A stretch of DNA of 64,000 bases. Source: Letharia columbiana (Eukaryota > Ascomycota > Lecanoromycetes > Lecanorales > Parmeliaceae). Numbering within the stretch: the first letter of the stretch is position 1; every line of letters starts with the position of its first letter. Shown one piece after another: positions 49,797 to 62,757 of the stretch. The notes beneath the pieces are model-generated. The model had not been told where the DNA came from, made no database searches, and worked only from the letters and a program-made list of their open reading frames with translations. Both the position numbers and the translations under genes were made by a program. The DNA is taken from NCBI RefSeq assembly GCF_014066305.1, contig NW_023501086.1:362580-426579 (forward strand), given 5' to 3'.

Positions 49797-50492
49797 TCTA
49801 ATTAAAAAAAGAGTAAGATATAAAAAGTATATAAAAGTATATTTAATAATTCTAGAATAAATTAATAATATCTATAATAATAATTAAAATTAAGAATTAG
49901 ATATATTTAAATAAAAGATAATTTTATATTACTTATATAATAGTAAGAGTAATAATTAAGATTAAAATATTAATCTAGATAGCGTAGCTTTTGTAATAGA
50001 TTTTTTATTATTATATATTAAATTAATTATATATTAATAAAGATTTATAATTTTATCTTCTAGATATAATTATATTTAATATTTTAAGATTTTTATAATA
50101 GCTTAATATTAATTAGTTAATATATTAATATTATTATATCTAAACTATAATAAAGCTTATTATTAAATTTTATATCGCGCTTTTAAATAGTTTAAAAGAT
50201 AAAGTTTATTTAATTATTAGCGCGTATAATAAAATTATTTTTAATACTTATATTTTATTTAGTTTTAATATTATTTATACTCTTATAATCTAAGCTTTTA
50301 TCTTTATTTATATATATAATAATTTACGCGAAAAGTAAAACTCTAGACTTTCTCTAAATTACGCTCGCGTACTTTTTTTATATAATATTATTAAAATATA
50401 AATCTATTTATTAGAATAATAATTAGACTTAGAAGTTATTTATCGCTTATTTATTATATTTTATCTAATCTATTTAAAAGCTTATTTCTATT
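49797..50492. mobile_element. Family F copy 3, truncated at both ends
   Basis: It matches 47,247-47,935 and ends after AAAAGCTTATTTCTATT. It shows that F is a repeat family rather than a single duplication. Confidence 0.6.
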
Positions 50493-52826
50493 TTCTCTAT
50501 TAAGTCTATTAATTAGATTAAAATTTATATCTTATTTTTATATAAATATCTAATCGCGTATTAAATAATATCTTATTATTTAAGACTTTTAAATATAATC
50601 TAATTAAGAAAAGAATCTATTATATAAAGAATTATAAATCGCGATATATATTTTTATAGCGATAGAGAATTCTAATTATCTTTCTAATTATTATTATTTA
50701 AAGATAATTATAATAGCGAAAAATATTTATATTCTTATTTTTAATCTAGAATTAGAATTATATAATTAATTTATTAAGATTTTAAATTTAAATAATCTAT
50801 ACTCTTATAAGAGACGCTTAGATCGCTTAAATATATTAGCGATATTTTTATATATTAATTTAATACTAATAAGCTTAAAAGTCTCTTATATCTCTTCGCT
50901 TATCTTATTAAATATAAATTTATATCTTATTATATTATAATTCTTAGATTATTATCTAATTAATTTTAATAATAATATCTATTCTTTTTTATTCTTAAGC
51001 GTCTATACTATATAGTTTCTAAAAATTATATATTTTATTTTAATAAAAAATATATATAAAAAGAAAAGATAATAAATTTTTTTAAACTTTATAATTAAAG
51101 ATAATTAATAAATAAGTTTAATATAAATAAGATTAATATATAAATAATAAGTCTATTTAAATATAGATTAGAATATTAAAATTAAAATTAATATAGAAAA
51201 AAATTTATATTAATAAATATTATTTTAGCGATTCTTTTTTAAGAAAATTTTTATAAGTTATATAAGACTCTCTACGTAATAAAAATAAATATTCTTTTAA
51301 GAGTCTATTATATCTTCGAAAATTTCTAGATATTTAATCTTCTTTCTAATAGATTTAATTATAATTTATTATACTCGTTATTATAGTAAGAAAATATCGA
51401 TAAATACTTTAATCTTTTATACTTATATCTTTTCTATTAATATTATTAAGAAATTTATATTCTCTAAAAAAAGTTAAGAGTTTTTAAATCGCTTAATCTT
51501 TTAATTAATAATATTTAATTATATATCGATAATTATATCTTTATCTTCTTTCTTTATATCGAGTTACTTATCGCGCTCTATATTAATATTCTTAATAAAA
51601 TCTAAAATTAAAATTATATTTAATAAATTTAATTATTTATAAAGTTTATTATCTTCGATATAATATATAAAATATTACGCGTAAATATTAGCTATAATAT
51701 TAGAAAGATATTAAAATAATTATAATAATAATTAGAATTTATAATAAGTATATTGATTATATATAATATATTCGATAATTCTTTCTTTTATTTTCTTCTT
51801 TTTTTAGAAGTAATTATTTAATATTTAAAGAAAGCTAGAAGTTTTTTTTTAACTATAAATTTCGCTATTATATTTATATTATTTTATTTTCTTAAGATTA
51901 CTCTTAATAATTTATATATATTTAAACTTATTAAATATTAACGCGATTTTACTATATTCTTATTTTTAGAATATTTATCTATTATTTTTCATATCTTACT
52001 ATTATTTAAGTTTTTAAAATATTTTTATTTCTTTAGAAATAATATAATAGAGCGAATTAAAGTTATTATTTTTATTAATAATATTAGCTTTTATAATATT
52101 AAGAAATAATAGAAAATACGTAAATTTACTTATTTAATTAAACTCTTATTTAAAATAATTATAACGATAATTTTCGTATAAGAAGCTTATTATAAGATAT
52201 TAAAGAATATATTATAAAGAGTATATTAATATTATAATAAAAACGATAAGAAAATTTAAATAGAATTATATTATTATAAAAGATAATATAATTAGAAAAA
52301 GTATTAGAAAAGACTAAAATATAAGAAAATTTAAAAATACGCTATTAAAAAAATAGACTAGTTTACTAGCGCATTTTCGCGTTTTTTCGAAATTTTATTT
52401 ATAAAAATATTTAATATTAATTTTTAATATTATAAAGTCGAATTTTAATTAAATTTTTTTAAATTTAATAATCTAATTAGAATAGTTAAGGATTATTATT
52501 AATAATAAATTTTTCTTAACTTTTATATAATAATAGACGTCTATTTTAAGCTTTTAAGAATCTAGATCTAAAAATTCTATAAGATAAATTTATCTTTTTT
52601 AAGATTTTATTTTACACTTTTAATTTATTATACGTATTTTCTTTTTTAAAGAATTATTAAAAAGATAATTAGAATATTAGTTAGACTACTTACTTTTAGA
52701 ATATTACTTATTTTATATTTATATTTAAAAAAATATAATAATAAATATAAATACTTTTAATTAAGAATTTTTATTAATAAACTTTTAACTAGCTATTTAG
52801 TTTTTTAATTCTAAAAAAATATTAAA
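50493..52826. other. AT-rich stretch, unclassified
   Basis: Very high AT, with runs of A or T up to about eight bases. No open frame over 60 codons, LTR pair or tandem array was found. Confidence 0.3.
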
Positions 52827-52994
52827 TTAGCTAGAAGATTTTAAAAGCGATAAATTAGAAAATTCTTAAAATAGTTAATTAGAAAGTTTTAGAGATATTT
52901 AATTAGAAAGTTCTAGAAGTAATTAGCTAGAAAGTTCTAGAGATAATTAATTAAAAAGTTCTAGAAGTAATAAGTTATAAAGTTCTAGAAGTAA
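52827..52994. repeat. 24-bp tandem repeat, seven units
   Basis: Units start at 52,827, 52,851, 52,875, 52,899, 52,923, 52,947 and 52,971, with consensus TTAATTAGAAAGTTCTAGAA followed by GTAA. The period is a multiple of three, so it could encode an 8-residue repeat in a lost protein. The first two units are the most diverged. Confidence 0.85.
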
Positions 52995-54299
52995 TTAGCT
53001 AATAGATTTAGATAATAATCTATTAATAAATTTAATTATATTAAAAAAAGAAGAGATAGACTTTACTATAAAAGAAGCTTAAGATTAGAAATTTCTAATA
53101 TATAATAAAAATAGTAATATTACGATTTAGCGATAAGTTTTATAATAAATTTATATAAATTTATTAATTTTAATATATAAATAATTAGTATAACTAGAAG
53201 AAGAAGAAATAACTCTTATAATTCTAATTATTATAATAAAAAAGAATTTAAATATAATCTTCTCTTTTCTAATTATTATTCTAATTATCTAACTTTCTAA
53301 ATTAAATAAATTTAAAAATACGTTAAAAAGAATAAAGAGTTAATATATATATTCGATAACGATATATTTAGCGATAACAACGATACTTTATTTTAAAATT
53401 AGATTATTCTTTAATCTCGAGATATTATCTATAAAAATAGAAATTTTAATAATATATATAGTAAAAATATTAAAATTATAATAGTTAAAGAATGTCTATC
53501 TACGCGTAAATTATTAAAAAAAAAAAAATATAATAAAAAATTTAGAAAGAGAAGATCTAATATACTTTTTATAACGATTATAATAGATAAAATAGTATTT
53601 TAAATATTATTAATAGTAAAAGTAGCTAGAAAGTTAAGTAATAAGACTTCTAGAAAATCTATTATAAGCGAAAAGAGTATAGATAAGAAAAAAAGCGTTA
53701 TTAATTATATATTTAAAGTAAGAAAATTATATAGATTTTATTTAGATAATAAATTTAATTTTATATATATTTCTAATTATCTTTCTAATTATAGCCTACT
53801 AGCTATTATTCTTCATGAAATTAAATACTTTTAAAAGTCAACTATACTATTAATTTTAAAAGCTTTATTTTAAAAACTTATTCGAGAAATTTTATTAGAT
53901 ATAAGAAATAATATTAAATATTATTAATAAAGTTTTATTATTAAGGCGATATAGAAGGCGATAGAATCTTTTCTATCTAATAATTTTTTAAATAAAACTT
54001 TTTATTATTCTTATATAAAATTCGCTAATAATAGAATATAGATATTTAATTATTAGTAATTTATAATAAACGCGTAATATTATAAATTAAGAATATATTA
54101 CTTTTATATAAATTTTTAAAATTATATAATATTAAGTTATACGTAAATATAAAGATAAATTAAAAGCTTATAATTTAATTTAGATAAGCTATTAAACTAC
54201 TATAAGTAATAAAATAGAAAACTTTATAATTAAATTATCGATTTTTTTAATTTATAATATAATTCTTAATTATAATATTACTTATAAAATTATATTCTA
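52995..54299. other. AT-rich stretch, unclassified
   Basis: A small weakly mutated spot lies at 53,800-53,850 (CTTCATGAAATT, AAGTCAACTATAC). Nothing else was assigned. Confidence 0.3.
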
Positions 54300-55110
54300 T
54301 TTCGAATTTTAGTTATCTTTAAAATTAATATTATATAATAATATATTTAATTTATAATTTAAAAGATTTATATTATACTAAAGAATTAATAATTTTTATT
54401 ATTATAAAATTATTTATATTATAATTATAGTTTTAATATAAATATATATTATATTTTTTTATCTAATTATTAATAATTATATATTTTTATAAATTCTTAT
54501 TATTATTTTAAAAAATAAAAGATTTTATTAAAGTTTATATATATTTAATTATTATATTAATTCTTAATTTAAAATTCTAATTATCTTTATAATTAATATT
54601 ATATAAAATTATTAATTTATAATTCTAAAAAATTATATTATATTAAAAAATTAAAATAAATTATTATTATAAAATTATTTATATTATAATAATAGTTTTA
54701 ATATAGAAGTATATTTATTATACTTATTTATTTAATTAATAAATACTATATTTATATAATAGATTCTTATTATTATCTTAGAAAATAAAAGATTTTAATT
54801 AAAATCTATTAGATATTTATTTATTATATTAATCTTAGATTTATATTTAATTTAAAATTCTAATTATCTTTATAATTAATACTATATAAAGTATTTAATT
54901 TATACTTTTAAAAAATTATATTATATTAAAAATTATATTCTATTAAATTATAAAAAGAATCTATTATTATAAAATTATAAGTATTATAAGTATAGTTTAA
55001 ATATCTTATTTTCTTATTTAATTAATAAGTATTATATTTAATAATAGATTTCTATTATTATCTTAAAAAATAAAAGATTCTATTAAAATTTATAAGATAT
55101 TATATTTTTT
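54300..55110. repeat. Satellite-like tandem repeat, about 270-280 bp, three units
   Basis: The marker TTATCTTTATAATTAAT (or AAAATTAAT) recurs at 54,313, 54,581 and 54,864, and each unit ends with AAAATAAAAGATT. The units differ by substitutions and small indels. Confidence 0.65.
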
Positions 55111-55466
55111 ATAAGTAAAGATCTATAAATTAAATTTATAATTATTTTTTTAATTAAGACTATTAAGTAAATAGATAAGTAATCTTTAATAAGTAAACTT
55201 TAGTAAGCGAGCTATTCGACTATCGAGCGAACTTTAATAAATAATATTTAAATTTCTTATACTTTAATAATTATTAAATTAAATTTAAAAATTCTTTTTT
55301 TATTTAAAAGTTTTTATTTCGTTCTATAATTTTAAAAAGAAATCTCAAAATTTTAATAGAAAATAAAAAAGTTATTTTAAAATTAAATAATATATACTTA
55401 TTTTTTAATTAGGGCTATTTAATTATATTTTTTTTATAATTATAAATATTAATTTATTTACTTATA
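55111..55466. other. Short R-end fragment and AT-rich spacer
   Basis: 55,122-55,165 contains GTAAAGATCTATAAATTAAA, matching the R 3' end at 459-480. The rest is unassigned, with ACTTTAGTAAGCGAGC-like repeats near 55,195-55,240. Confidence 0.4.
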
Positions 55467-55576
55467 ATAATTTAATCGATCTAATTAAAGAGCGTAGTAA
55501 CTCTAAATTTATAATTAGTTATATATATAAATTTAAGATTTTTAAGCTTAATTCTATCTTATTCTATTATATATAT
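55467..55576 (+). repeat. R-family T-region end, fragment
   Basis: The last 110 bp of a T region, from AATTTAATCGATCTAATTAA to TATATATATTA, matching 12,380-12,488. Confidence 0.6.
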
Positions 55577-58500
55577 TAATAGAATTAATTATTAATTACT
55601 AATTAACTTATTAACGTATAATTAAACTCGCGAACTTTTCTTTAAATTTAAACTTAAATTCTTTTTTAAATTTTTTATTATATCTATTTTATTCTTCTTT
55701 ATCTAAAAATCTTATAATTTTATAATATTAATTATTATTTTAAGTTTTACGCGAGTATTATAAATTAAAATAAAAACGATAAGCTTTTTATATACTACTT
55801 CTTTCTTTTTTTTTTTTTTTTATTTATTATAATATTATAATAATTAGAAAAATAATTAGAAAAATATTTAGAAATTATATTTTATTTTCTTTTTATAAAG
55901 TATCTTTTAAATATTATCGTTTATAGATCTAATAAATATATATATTATAAAATTAATATAATAGTAATTTTATATAATAAGAAGATAAATAATAATAGAA
56001 TTATAAATAATCTATTATTAAAAATAAAAGATAAGATTCTCTATTATTATAAAGTAAAATTAAATTTATAATTTTAATTATATATATAGAAGTAGATAAT
56101 ATAGATAATCTTTAGTAAATATTTTATAATAATAATCTTTTAATTAAATTCTTCTTATTTCTATCGCTATTAAGATTTCGTAGTTATTTAATTAATATTA
56201 AAAATCGTAAGCGTAAAATAATAGAAGAGCTCTCTTAAAATTCTTATATTATTAAATCTTATTAATATATAATAGCTTTTAAAGTATATAATCTATTTAA
56301 AGCTCGATTATAAAAAATATATAATATCGATCTTAATATAATATTAATTATAAGAGATAAAGTTAAAAATATAAATAGATTTAAAAGTATAAGTTTAGAG
56401 AAGTAAAAAAAGATATTATAAGAGATTAAAGATATATATTTCTATAAACGATAAGATTAACTATATCGTAATATTATTAGATATTAATATATATAATTTT
56501 TTTATTTAATATTCTAAAAAAAAAGTATATATCTATATTAGCTATATAATTAAGTCTAAATAATTAAGAATAAAAAAGTATTATTAATAATAATAAAAGT
56601 ATAATTCCGTAATAGAAAGATTTAATAGAGAAGAAAATATTAAATAATTTTATCTATCTCGTAACTCTAAAATAAATAAAAAAAGAGGAAAAATAAGAGA
56701 TAAATATATTATTAGAAAATAATTTAAAGTTATTAGTTAAATTATCTAATATAATTAAATAATCTTATAAATAAAGATTACTTCTTATCTTTATAATAAC
56801 TTAAAAATTTTAATAGAAGACTTATTAATCTCTATAAGCGAAAATAATATATATCGACTTTTATAACTACGAATTTTATTATATAATTAAAATATATAAG
56901 TATAGAGATTTTACGATATAGAACTATTCTTCTAAGATTAATTATAAAATATATTATTATTATTTCTTACGTATATAAAATTATTAACTTATAATTTTTA
57001 GATTAAAAAAATATATAATTATATATAAACGAATTCTATAGTAAATACTCTTTTTATTTATTACTCTCTTTTTAATAAAAGTATACTAAAAATTATCTAG
57101 ACTAATTAATTAAAATTCGATTTACTATCTTTATATATTTATTTTAATAAGATTAAACGCGTAATATAAAGAAATTTAATAATATAATAATTTAATATAA
57201 ATAATAATAATTTTTTAGATTTATTAAACTTAATTAAATAGTAATTAAAAGATTATAACTATACGCTAAATAAATAAAAGTTAAATAAAGATAATAATAG
57301 AGTAGAAGAGATTTTTCGAATAATAGTTAATAACTATAATAATAAAATTTCGAATTACTTTTTATTCTTATTATCGAGATATAAATACTTAGATATAAGA
57401 GTTTAAAAGAAGAGATTATAATAGATTTCGCTATCTATTAATTAGAAAGATACTTAGAATTTTATAATATAAATTCTTTTCTCTTATATCGAACGCTAAT
57501 TCTTAAAGTCTATAAATCTTTTTAAGATAATTAAGAGGTAATAGACTTATTAATATATTATCTAATAGCTCTTTATTATTAATCTCTTAATTCTTTATAA
57601 AAATTACTTTTTATATTTAATAATAGCGAAGTAATAACTTTATATTATTAAGTTTTTAATTATTTACGCTATCTATCTTATAAGTTTCTTTAATATTTTT
57701 ATTAAAAGTTATAATCGATTTTAAAATATAATTCTTTTTAATTACGATATCTTTTTTATATAATAAATACTTTCTACTTATAGATATACTTAGAAATAAA
57801 TAATATTTCTTAATTAAGATTTATATCTTAAATATCTATATTTATTAAATATACGTTTTTCTTCGAACCTTTCTTTTTATTAGCTTTAATATTTTTATTA
57901 AATTTACTCTTATCTTTCTTTTTTAACTTTTTAACTTTTTCTTCTTTAATCTTATAGATAATATCTTAAATTTCTATTATTATATTAAATTCTTACTTCT
58001 AATTTAATTTATATTAAGTTTATTTACGATTATTATTTAATTTATAATACTATAGAATTCGAGAATTTAAGATCTTATTTTATATTTTTAATATATATAT
58101 ATAATTAATATTATCGCTTAAGATCCTTTATTAAAGTAATTATTATTACGCTTTAAGCGTTTCTTTACTTACTTATATTTAATATTTCTTCTCTCTCTTA
58201 TACGCGTAATAAACGTAGTTAATTCTACGATTTAGATCTTAAATTTTAGACTTTATATAGAGCTAAAATAATACTTTATAGTAATTAAATATAAATTTCT
58301 AATTCCCGATATCTAATTAAATTTTAAGCGTACTTTTATAAATTAGAAAGAAATATTTATCGATTAATCTTTACTCTCGATATTTTTATTTTATTAAATA
58401 TCTTTATAGATAAAGCTATTAACGATATAAGAATATAGAGATAATAGAGATTTTATACTCTTATAGATTATCTTAATAAGCTTTCATAAAAAAATCTATA

Positions 58501-59866
58501 TTTATAAGTTATTCGAATTCTTATTCGATTTATAAGCGCGTTTTATAGTTTAATTATATTTTATTTATATAGATTAACGCTAAGTACTATCTCTTTTTTA
58601 ATAATCTTCTTATTAATAATATAGATTATATTTAAATTCTTACTTCTAATCTAATTTATACTAAAATCGTTTATAATTATTATTTAACTTACGATACTTT
58701 AAGATTCGAGAATTTAAGATCTTATATTTCGTATTAAAATTATTAGCTACGTATTTATTTAAATAAGAAGTTCTTACTAATAAAGGGAATATAAAGAGAT
58801 TATTATTAAAAGAATAAATTTATATATTTTTCGGTAATTAGAAAGATAACTAGAATTCTATTCTATATTAAGTATTTTAACTCTCTTCTATCTAAGTAAA
58901 GTACTTTTAATTATCTTATTCTTATTATTTATATACTCTCTCTTATTATATATTAACGTATTATTTATATAAGCTTTATATTCTTAATTATTAATATAAC
59001 TCTTTTACTATAAATAGCGTAGAGATTATTAATTATATAATTTATTAATAAAATAACGACTTAATAGAAAGCTAATATATAATAAAATTTCGATATTAAA
59101 GTCGCTTTAATAGCTTCTTATAACGTATTTAATATAGAAATCTAAATTTATATAATATAATAAGATAATAATATTATATTAATAATCTCCCGTATTATAT
59201 AGATAAAAGATCTTTTTAAAAAAAGTAAATTAGTTAATTTCTAATATCTTTTAATCTTTCGTAAAGTAATAGCTAAAATATTATTAATTATATATATATA
59301 TTACTTATTAATATATTATATTACTATATTTACTTTCTTACTTTTAATATCGATTTTTAATCTTTATAAATAAAGACCTCGATATACTCTTTCTTATAAT
59401 CTTTATATCGAGAGCGCGAATAACTAAAGACTTACTCTATTCGATTTTTTTCGTAATTATCTTTTTATAATTAGAAGACTTTAGAATTTTCTTTCGATTT
59501 AAAGCCTTAATATAAAGATTAAATAAATAATTATTTAATTAATTATTTATATCGTTAAGAAGATTATTAAGATTTATATTATCTTTCGAATAAATCGACT
59601 TAATGCATAAATCGATGTCGCTATCTCTATATAATAATAATATAATAAAATTACTATTAAGATTAATAATTATTAATAATATATTATTATTAAATTAGAT
59701 TAAGATAAATAAGATAAAATAATTATAATATAAAATATTAATAAGAGAAAATATTTAAGATATTAAGAAAGAAAGAAAGAGAGAATTTCTATTTATAACT
59801 TTAATATTTTAAAATCTATCTAGCGTTATATTAGCGAAGTCTATTAAATTTAATCTATTAAATTAT
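55577..59866. other. RIP-altered relic region, unclassified
   Basis: Landmarks are a 16-T run at 55,806-55,821 and a 115-bp direct repeat (57,965-58,083 and 58,618-58,730) containing GAATTTAAGATCTTAT. A minus frame from about 58,740 down to 58,150 is interrupted only by TAA and TAG, which suggests a decayed minus-strand gene. No catalytic motif was seen. Confidence 0.35.
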
Positions 59867-60310
59867 TAGTATATATAATAGAATAAGATAGAGCTGAATT
59901 AGAAAATCTTAAATTTATATATATAGTTAATTATAAATTTAGAGTTATTACGCCTTTTAACTAGACTAACTAAGTTAGCTCGCTAGCCCTCTCGAGCTCT
60001 CTTATTAAAAATTTATATATAGAAGTTTTATACTCTAAAATAACCAGTTTCCTACGAATACTATTTCTTTATAATTTCGTAAATTATAGAGCTCAGTTTG
60101 CGCTTTCTAACGCTGTAAAAATAATAAAGTTTAGTCTACTATTGATAGATAAAATAAATATTTAAATATGATAGTTATGATAGCTATACTAGACGCGTTC
60201 GAGATCGAATAATAATCCTTCCACCTGTTTGTGTAATTATTCTTCTTTCACTATTCTATCAATTCTATTAATTCTATTAATTTCATCAATATGAATATAA
60301 TCGTTCTCGG
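59867..60310 (+). repeat. T region of R element 1
   Basis: It matches the reverse complements of 9,290-9,712, 12,060-12,488, 40,550-40,992 and 63,700-64,000. TATATATAATAGAATAAG in its first 20 bases could serve as a core promoter for the ORF downstream, although this is only position and composition. Confidence 0.65.
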
Positions 60311-60345
60311 TACCCCTCGCGGAAAGGTTACTCAACGTCTCAGGC

Positions 60346-60642
60346 ATGTATACTCCTTTTGCCCGCCTCTTAAAGCCCCTACTGACGCCCTCAGGCCACC
60401 CCTCGACAAATTCGCTACTACTAGCAATCGAGGCCGTAAGCGAGCCTAATAGCTACCTACTACTGCTTTTAAACGCGCTGGAAGGCCCTTCAAAAGAGCC
60501 CAAACGGATACGTTCTCCCCTATATACTCCTTCCAAGCCAGCGGTAATACCTTTCAACCCAGCGATGCTACCTTCTAAGACGCGTCCACCTATTTATAAA
60601 CGCGTTGAAAGGCCCTTAAAAAGAGCCCGAACGGATTCATAG
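60346..60642 (+). CDS. R-element ORF 1, repeat-module protein (98 aa)
   Basis: An open frame from ATG 60,346, about 35 bp after the T region. The N-terminal module of about 57 residues begins YTPFARLL and contains a Leu-rich centre (SYLLLLLNAL) followed by EGPSKEPKRI. The C-terminus is Pro-, Lys- and Arg-rich and contains a partial second module (RVERPLKRARTDS), a plausible nuclear-localising basic patch. The same module is found twice in R element 2 and, closed by RIP, at 9,050, 11,850, 13,005 and 43,395, each time after a T region. I do not recognise the family. It might be a small Gag-like or accessory protein, or the open frame may be incidental to a conserved non-coding repeat. Confidence 0.4.
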   Translation: MYTPFARLLKPLLTPSGHPSTNSLLLAIEAVSEPNSYLLLLLNALEGPSKEPKRIRSPLYTPSKPAVIPFNPAMLPSKTRPPIYKRVERPLKRARTDS

Positions 60643-60835
60643 CTATCGTCCTCCCCTACCTACTCCTCCTAAGTTAGCGATACTCGACTAGCCGCTTAGT
60701 TAACACTACCTACCCTATCAGCTCAGCAATCCACTTAGTTAGATCGTTAGCTAGTCACTTAGTTATCCACTCAGTCAGTCACTCAGCTAGCTACTCAGTC
60801 TGATACTCTATAAGAGAAGAAGTAAGAGGAGGAAC
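60643..60835 (+). other. Spacer leading into the array
   Basis: It starts with a CTCCTCCTAAGTTAGCGATA block and passes into CACTCAGTCAGTCACTCAGC repeats, which are the 12-bp Thr-Gln codon repeats of gag. Confidence 0.4.
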
Positions 60836-61500
60836 TATAACAGGTAAATGCGGAGAATACTGCGGAGAAACCAAGCGGCAATAAGGCCACCATCGTCAAG
60901 AACACGGCTCAGCTCTCCAAGATCTCACGTCATATCAGTTATTCACTCAGTCAGCCACTCAGCTAGCCACTCAGTCTGATACTCTATAAGAGGAGGAGCA
61001 AGAGGAGGAACTACAACAGGCAAATGCGGAGAACACTGCGAAGAACACTATGGAGAACACTGCGGAGAAACCAAGCGGCAACAAGGCCACCATCGTCAAG
61101 AACACGGCTCAGCTCTCCAAGATCCCACGTCATATCAGTCATCCACTCAGTCAGCCACTCAGCTAGCCACTCAGTCTGATACTCTCCCTACAAGAGAAGG
61201 AGCAAGAGGAGGAACTGCAACAGGCAAATGCGGAGAACACTGCGGAGAAACCAAGCGGCAACAAGGCCACCATCGTCAAGAACACGGCTCAGCTCTCCAA
61301 GATCCCACGTCATATCAGTCATCCACTCAGTCAGCCACTCAGCTAGCCACTCAGCTAGCCACTCAGTCTAATACTCTACAAGAGAAGGAGTAAGAGAAGG
61401 AACTACAATAGGCAAATGCGGAGAACACTGCGGAGAAACTAAGCGGCAACAAGGCTACCATCGTCAAAAATACAGCTTAGCTCTCCAAAATCCCACATCA
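60836..61500 (+). repeat. Gag-hinge array of R element 1, four units
   Basis: The marker AAATGCGGAGAA recurs at 60,846, 61,022, 61,226 and 61,414 (spacing 176, 204 and 188 bp). Each unit encodes, in gag frame, EEQEEELQQANAEN, TAEKPSGNKA, a TIVKNTAQLSKIP block and then Ser-His or Thr-Gln repeats. The frame breaks at a TAG in the 12-bp repeats, so units do not join into one long ORF. Confidence 0.8.
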
Positions 61501-61639
61501 TATACTCTTTATAATTCCACATCAAATTATTACTTAGTAAGCGGAGAATACTATTATAACTTAGCTTATTATTCTTACTATATTAAGAAGTAAGAGAAGA
61601 AACTATAATAACGTTATAAGAGGAGAATCTACTACGATA

Positions 61640-61842
61640 ATCATAGCCAATTAGACCTCTATAGAAGGAATATCGAATAATATATATTTAGACAAATTGA
61701 AATCATCCGATATCTTACTCTAATAGCTATTTTATTATTCGAAAGATTTTACTACGATAGAAGATAATATAGAATTTACATCACTAATTAACATATTATC
61801 TTTATTTCTTTCTAGTATTTTAATACTTCTTATTATAAGAAT
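61640..61842 (+). pseudogene. Gag C-terminus of R element 1
   Basis: Collinear with 45,040-45,210 and with the reverse complement of 62,040-62,215 (CGAATAATGAAATAGC and CACTAATTGG blocks). RIP has removed most CA and TG. It is cut by R element 2 next to the expected polypurine tract. Confidence 0.55.
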
Positions 61843-61847
61843 ACAAG

Positions 61848-62014
61848 TAAAGGCCCATGAATTAAATTCATGAAGTTGGATTTTTCTAAGTCAAATCGAA
61901 CTCTAATCGCTTGCTGTGCGTTTTTGACCTACATACAGACATATATGTACGGAGAGAGGCGCGCTAAGGCCTAATTAGGAATGTGTATCGAGTGTGGAGG
62001 ATTGATCCGTAATA
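61848..62014 (-). repeat. LTR-like 3' end of R element 2
   Basis: On the minus strand it starts TATTACGGATCAATCC, runs through TAATTAGGCCTTAGCGCGCC and ends AATTCATGGGCCTTTA. The first 80-90 bases align with the gag-only element's LTR and the remainder does not. Confidence 0.7.
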
Positions 62015-62118
62015 ATTGCCCACAAAAAACAGAGAAAGGCCATGTCCTTATGGCAAGAAGTATCGAAATACCGGAAAGAAATGGAGACAACATGCCAATT
62101 AGTGGTGTGAATCCCACA

Positions 62119-62757
62119 TTATCTCCTGCCGCAGTGAAATCTTTCGAATAATGAAATAGCTGTCAGAGCAAGACATCGGACGGTTTCAATTCGTCCAAAT
62201 ATGCATCGTTCCGGAGTGATGATTTGATGTGGAACCGTGGAGAGCATATGAGGTGGGATCTTGGAGAGCTGAGCCGTGTTCTTGACGATGGTGGCCTTGT
62301 TGCCGCTTAGTTTCTCCGCAGTGTTCTCCGCATTTGCCTGTTGTAGTTCCTCCTCTTGCTCCTCAATGCAGTGGGGATGATAGGCCAAGTTGCAGTGGTA
62401 TTCTCCGCTTGCTGAGTGATGATTTGATGTAGAACCGTGGAGAGCATATGATGTGGGATTTTGGAGAGCTGAGCCGTGTTCTTGGTGCTGGGGGCCTTGT
62501 TGCCGCTTGGTTTCTCCGCAGTGTTCTCCATAGTGTTCTCCGCAGTGTTCTCCGCATTTGCCTGTTGTAGTTCCTCCTCTTACTTCTTGATGTAGTGGGG
62601 ATGATAGGCTAAGTTGCAGTGGTGTTCTCCGCTTGTTGAGTGATGATTTGATATGGAACCGTGGAGAGCATATGACGTGGGATCTTGGAGAGCTGAGCCG
62701 TGTTCTTGGTGCTGGGGGCCTTGTTGCCGCTTGGTTTCTCCGCAGTGTTCTCCGCAT
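62119..62757 (-). CDS. Gag-like C-terminal ORF of R element 2 (212 aa, partly shadow)
   Basis: The frame is open from 62,757, but only its last 75 or so residues are in gag frame: an EEQEEELQQANAEN stretch, the hinge, then ERCIFGRIETV, matching the end of the 39,078-39,716 protein. Upstream residues, rich in Arg, Pro and Ser, come from other frames of the hinge units and are probably not meaningful. Where the gag-only element has TGA after GRIETV, this copy has CGA and reads through for 19 more residues. No N-terminal gag domain precedes it, so it is unlikely to be functional alone. Confidence 0.35.
   Translation of the reverse strand: MRRTLRRNQAATRPPAPRTRLSSPRSHVICSPRFHIKSSLNKRRTPLQLSLSSPLHQEVRGGTTTGKCGEHCGEHYGEHCGETKRQQGPQHQEHGSALQNPTSYALHGSTSNHHSASGEYHCNLAYHPHCIEEQEEELQQANAENTAEKLSGNKATIVKNTAQLSKIPPHMLSTVPHQIITPERCIFGRIETVRCLALTAISLFERFHCGRR

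Larger units (their letters stand above)
59867..61847 (+). mobile_element. R element 1, weakly RIP-altered, 3' end interrupted
   Basis: It begins TAGTATATATAATAG, as at 42,935, and continues collinearly with that copy through T region, 57-residue module, gag-hinge array and gag C-terminus. It is cut at 61,847, just before where the 3' LTR-like end should start, by R element 2 in the opposite orientation. Mutation is moderate in T and rises again after 61,500. CA and TG are abundant between 60,300 and 61,480. Confidence 0.7.
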
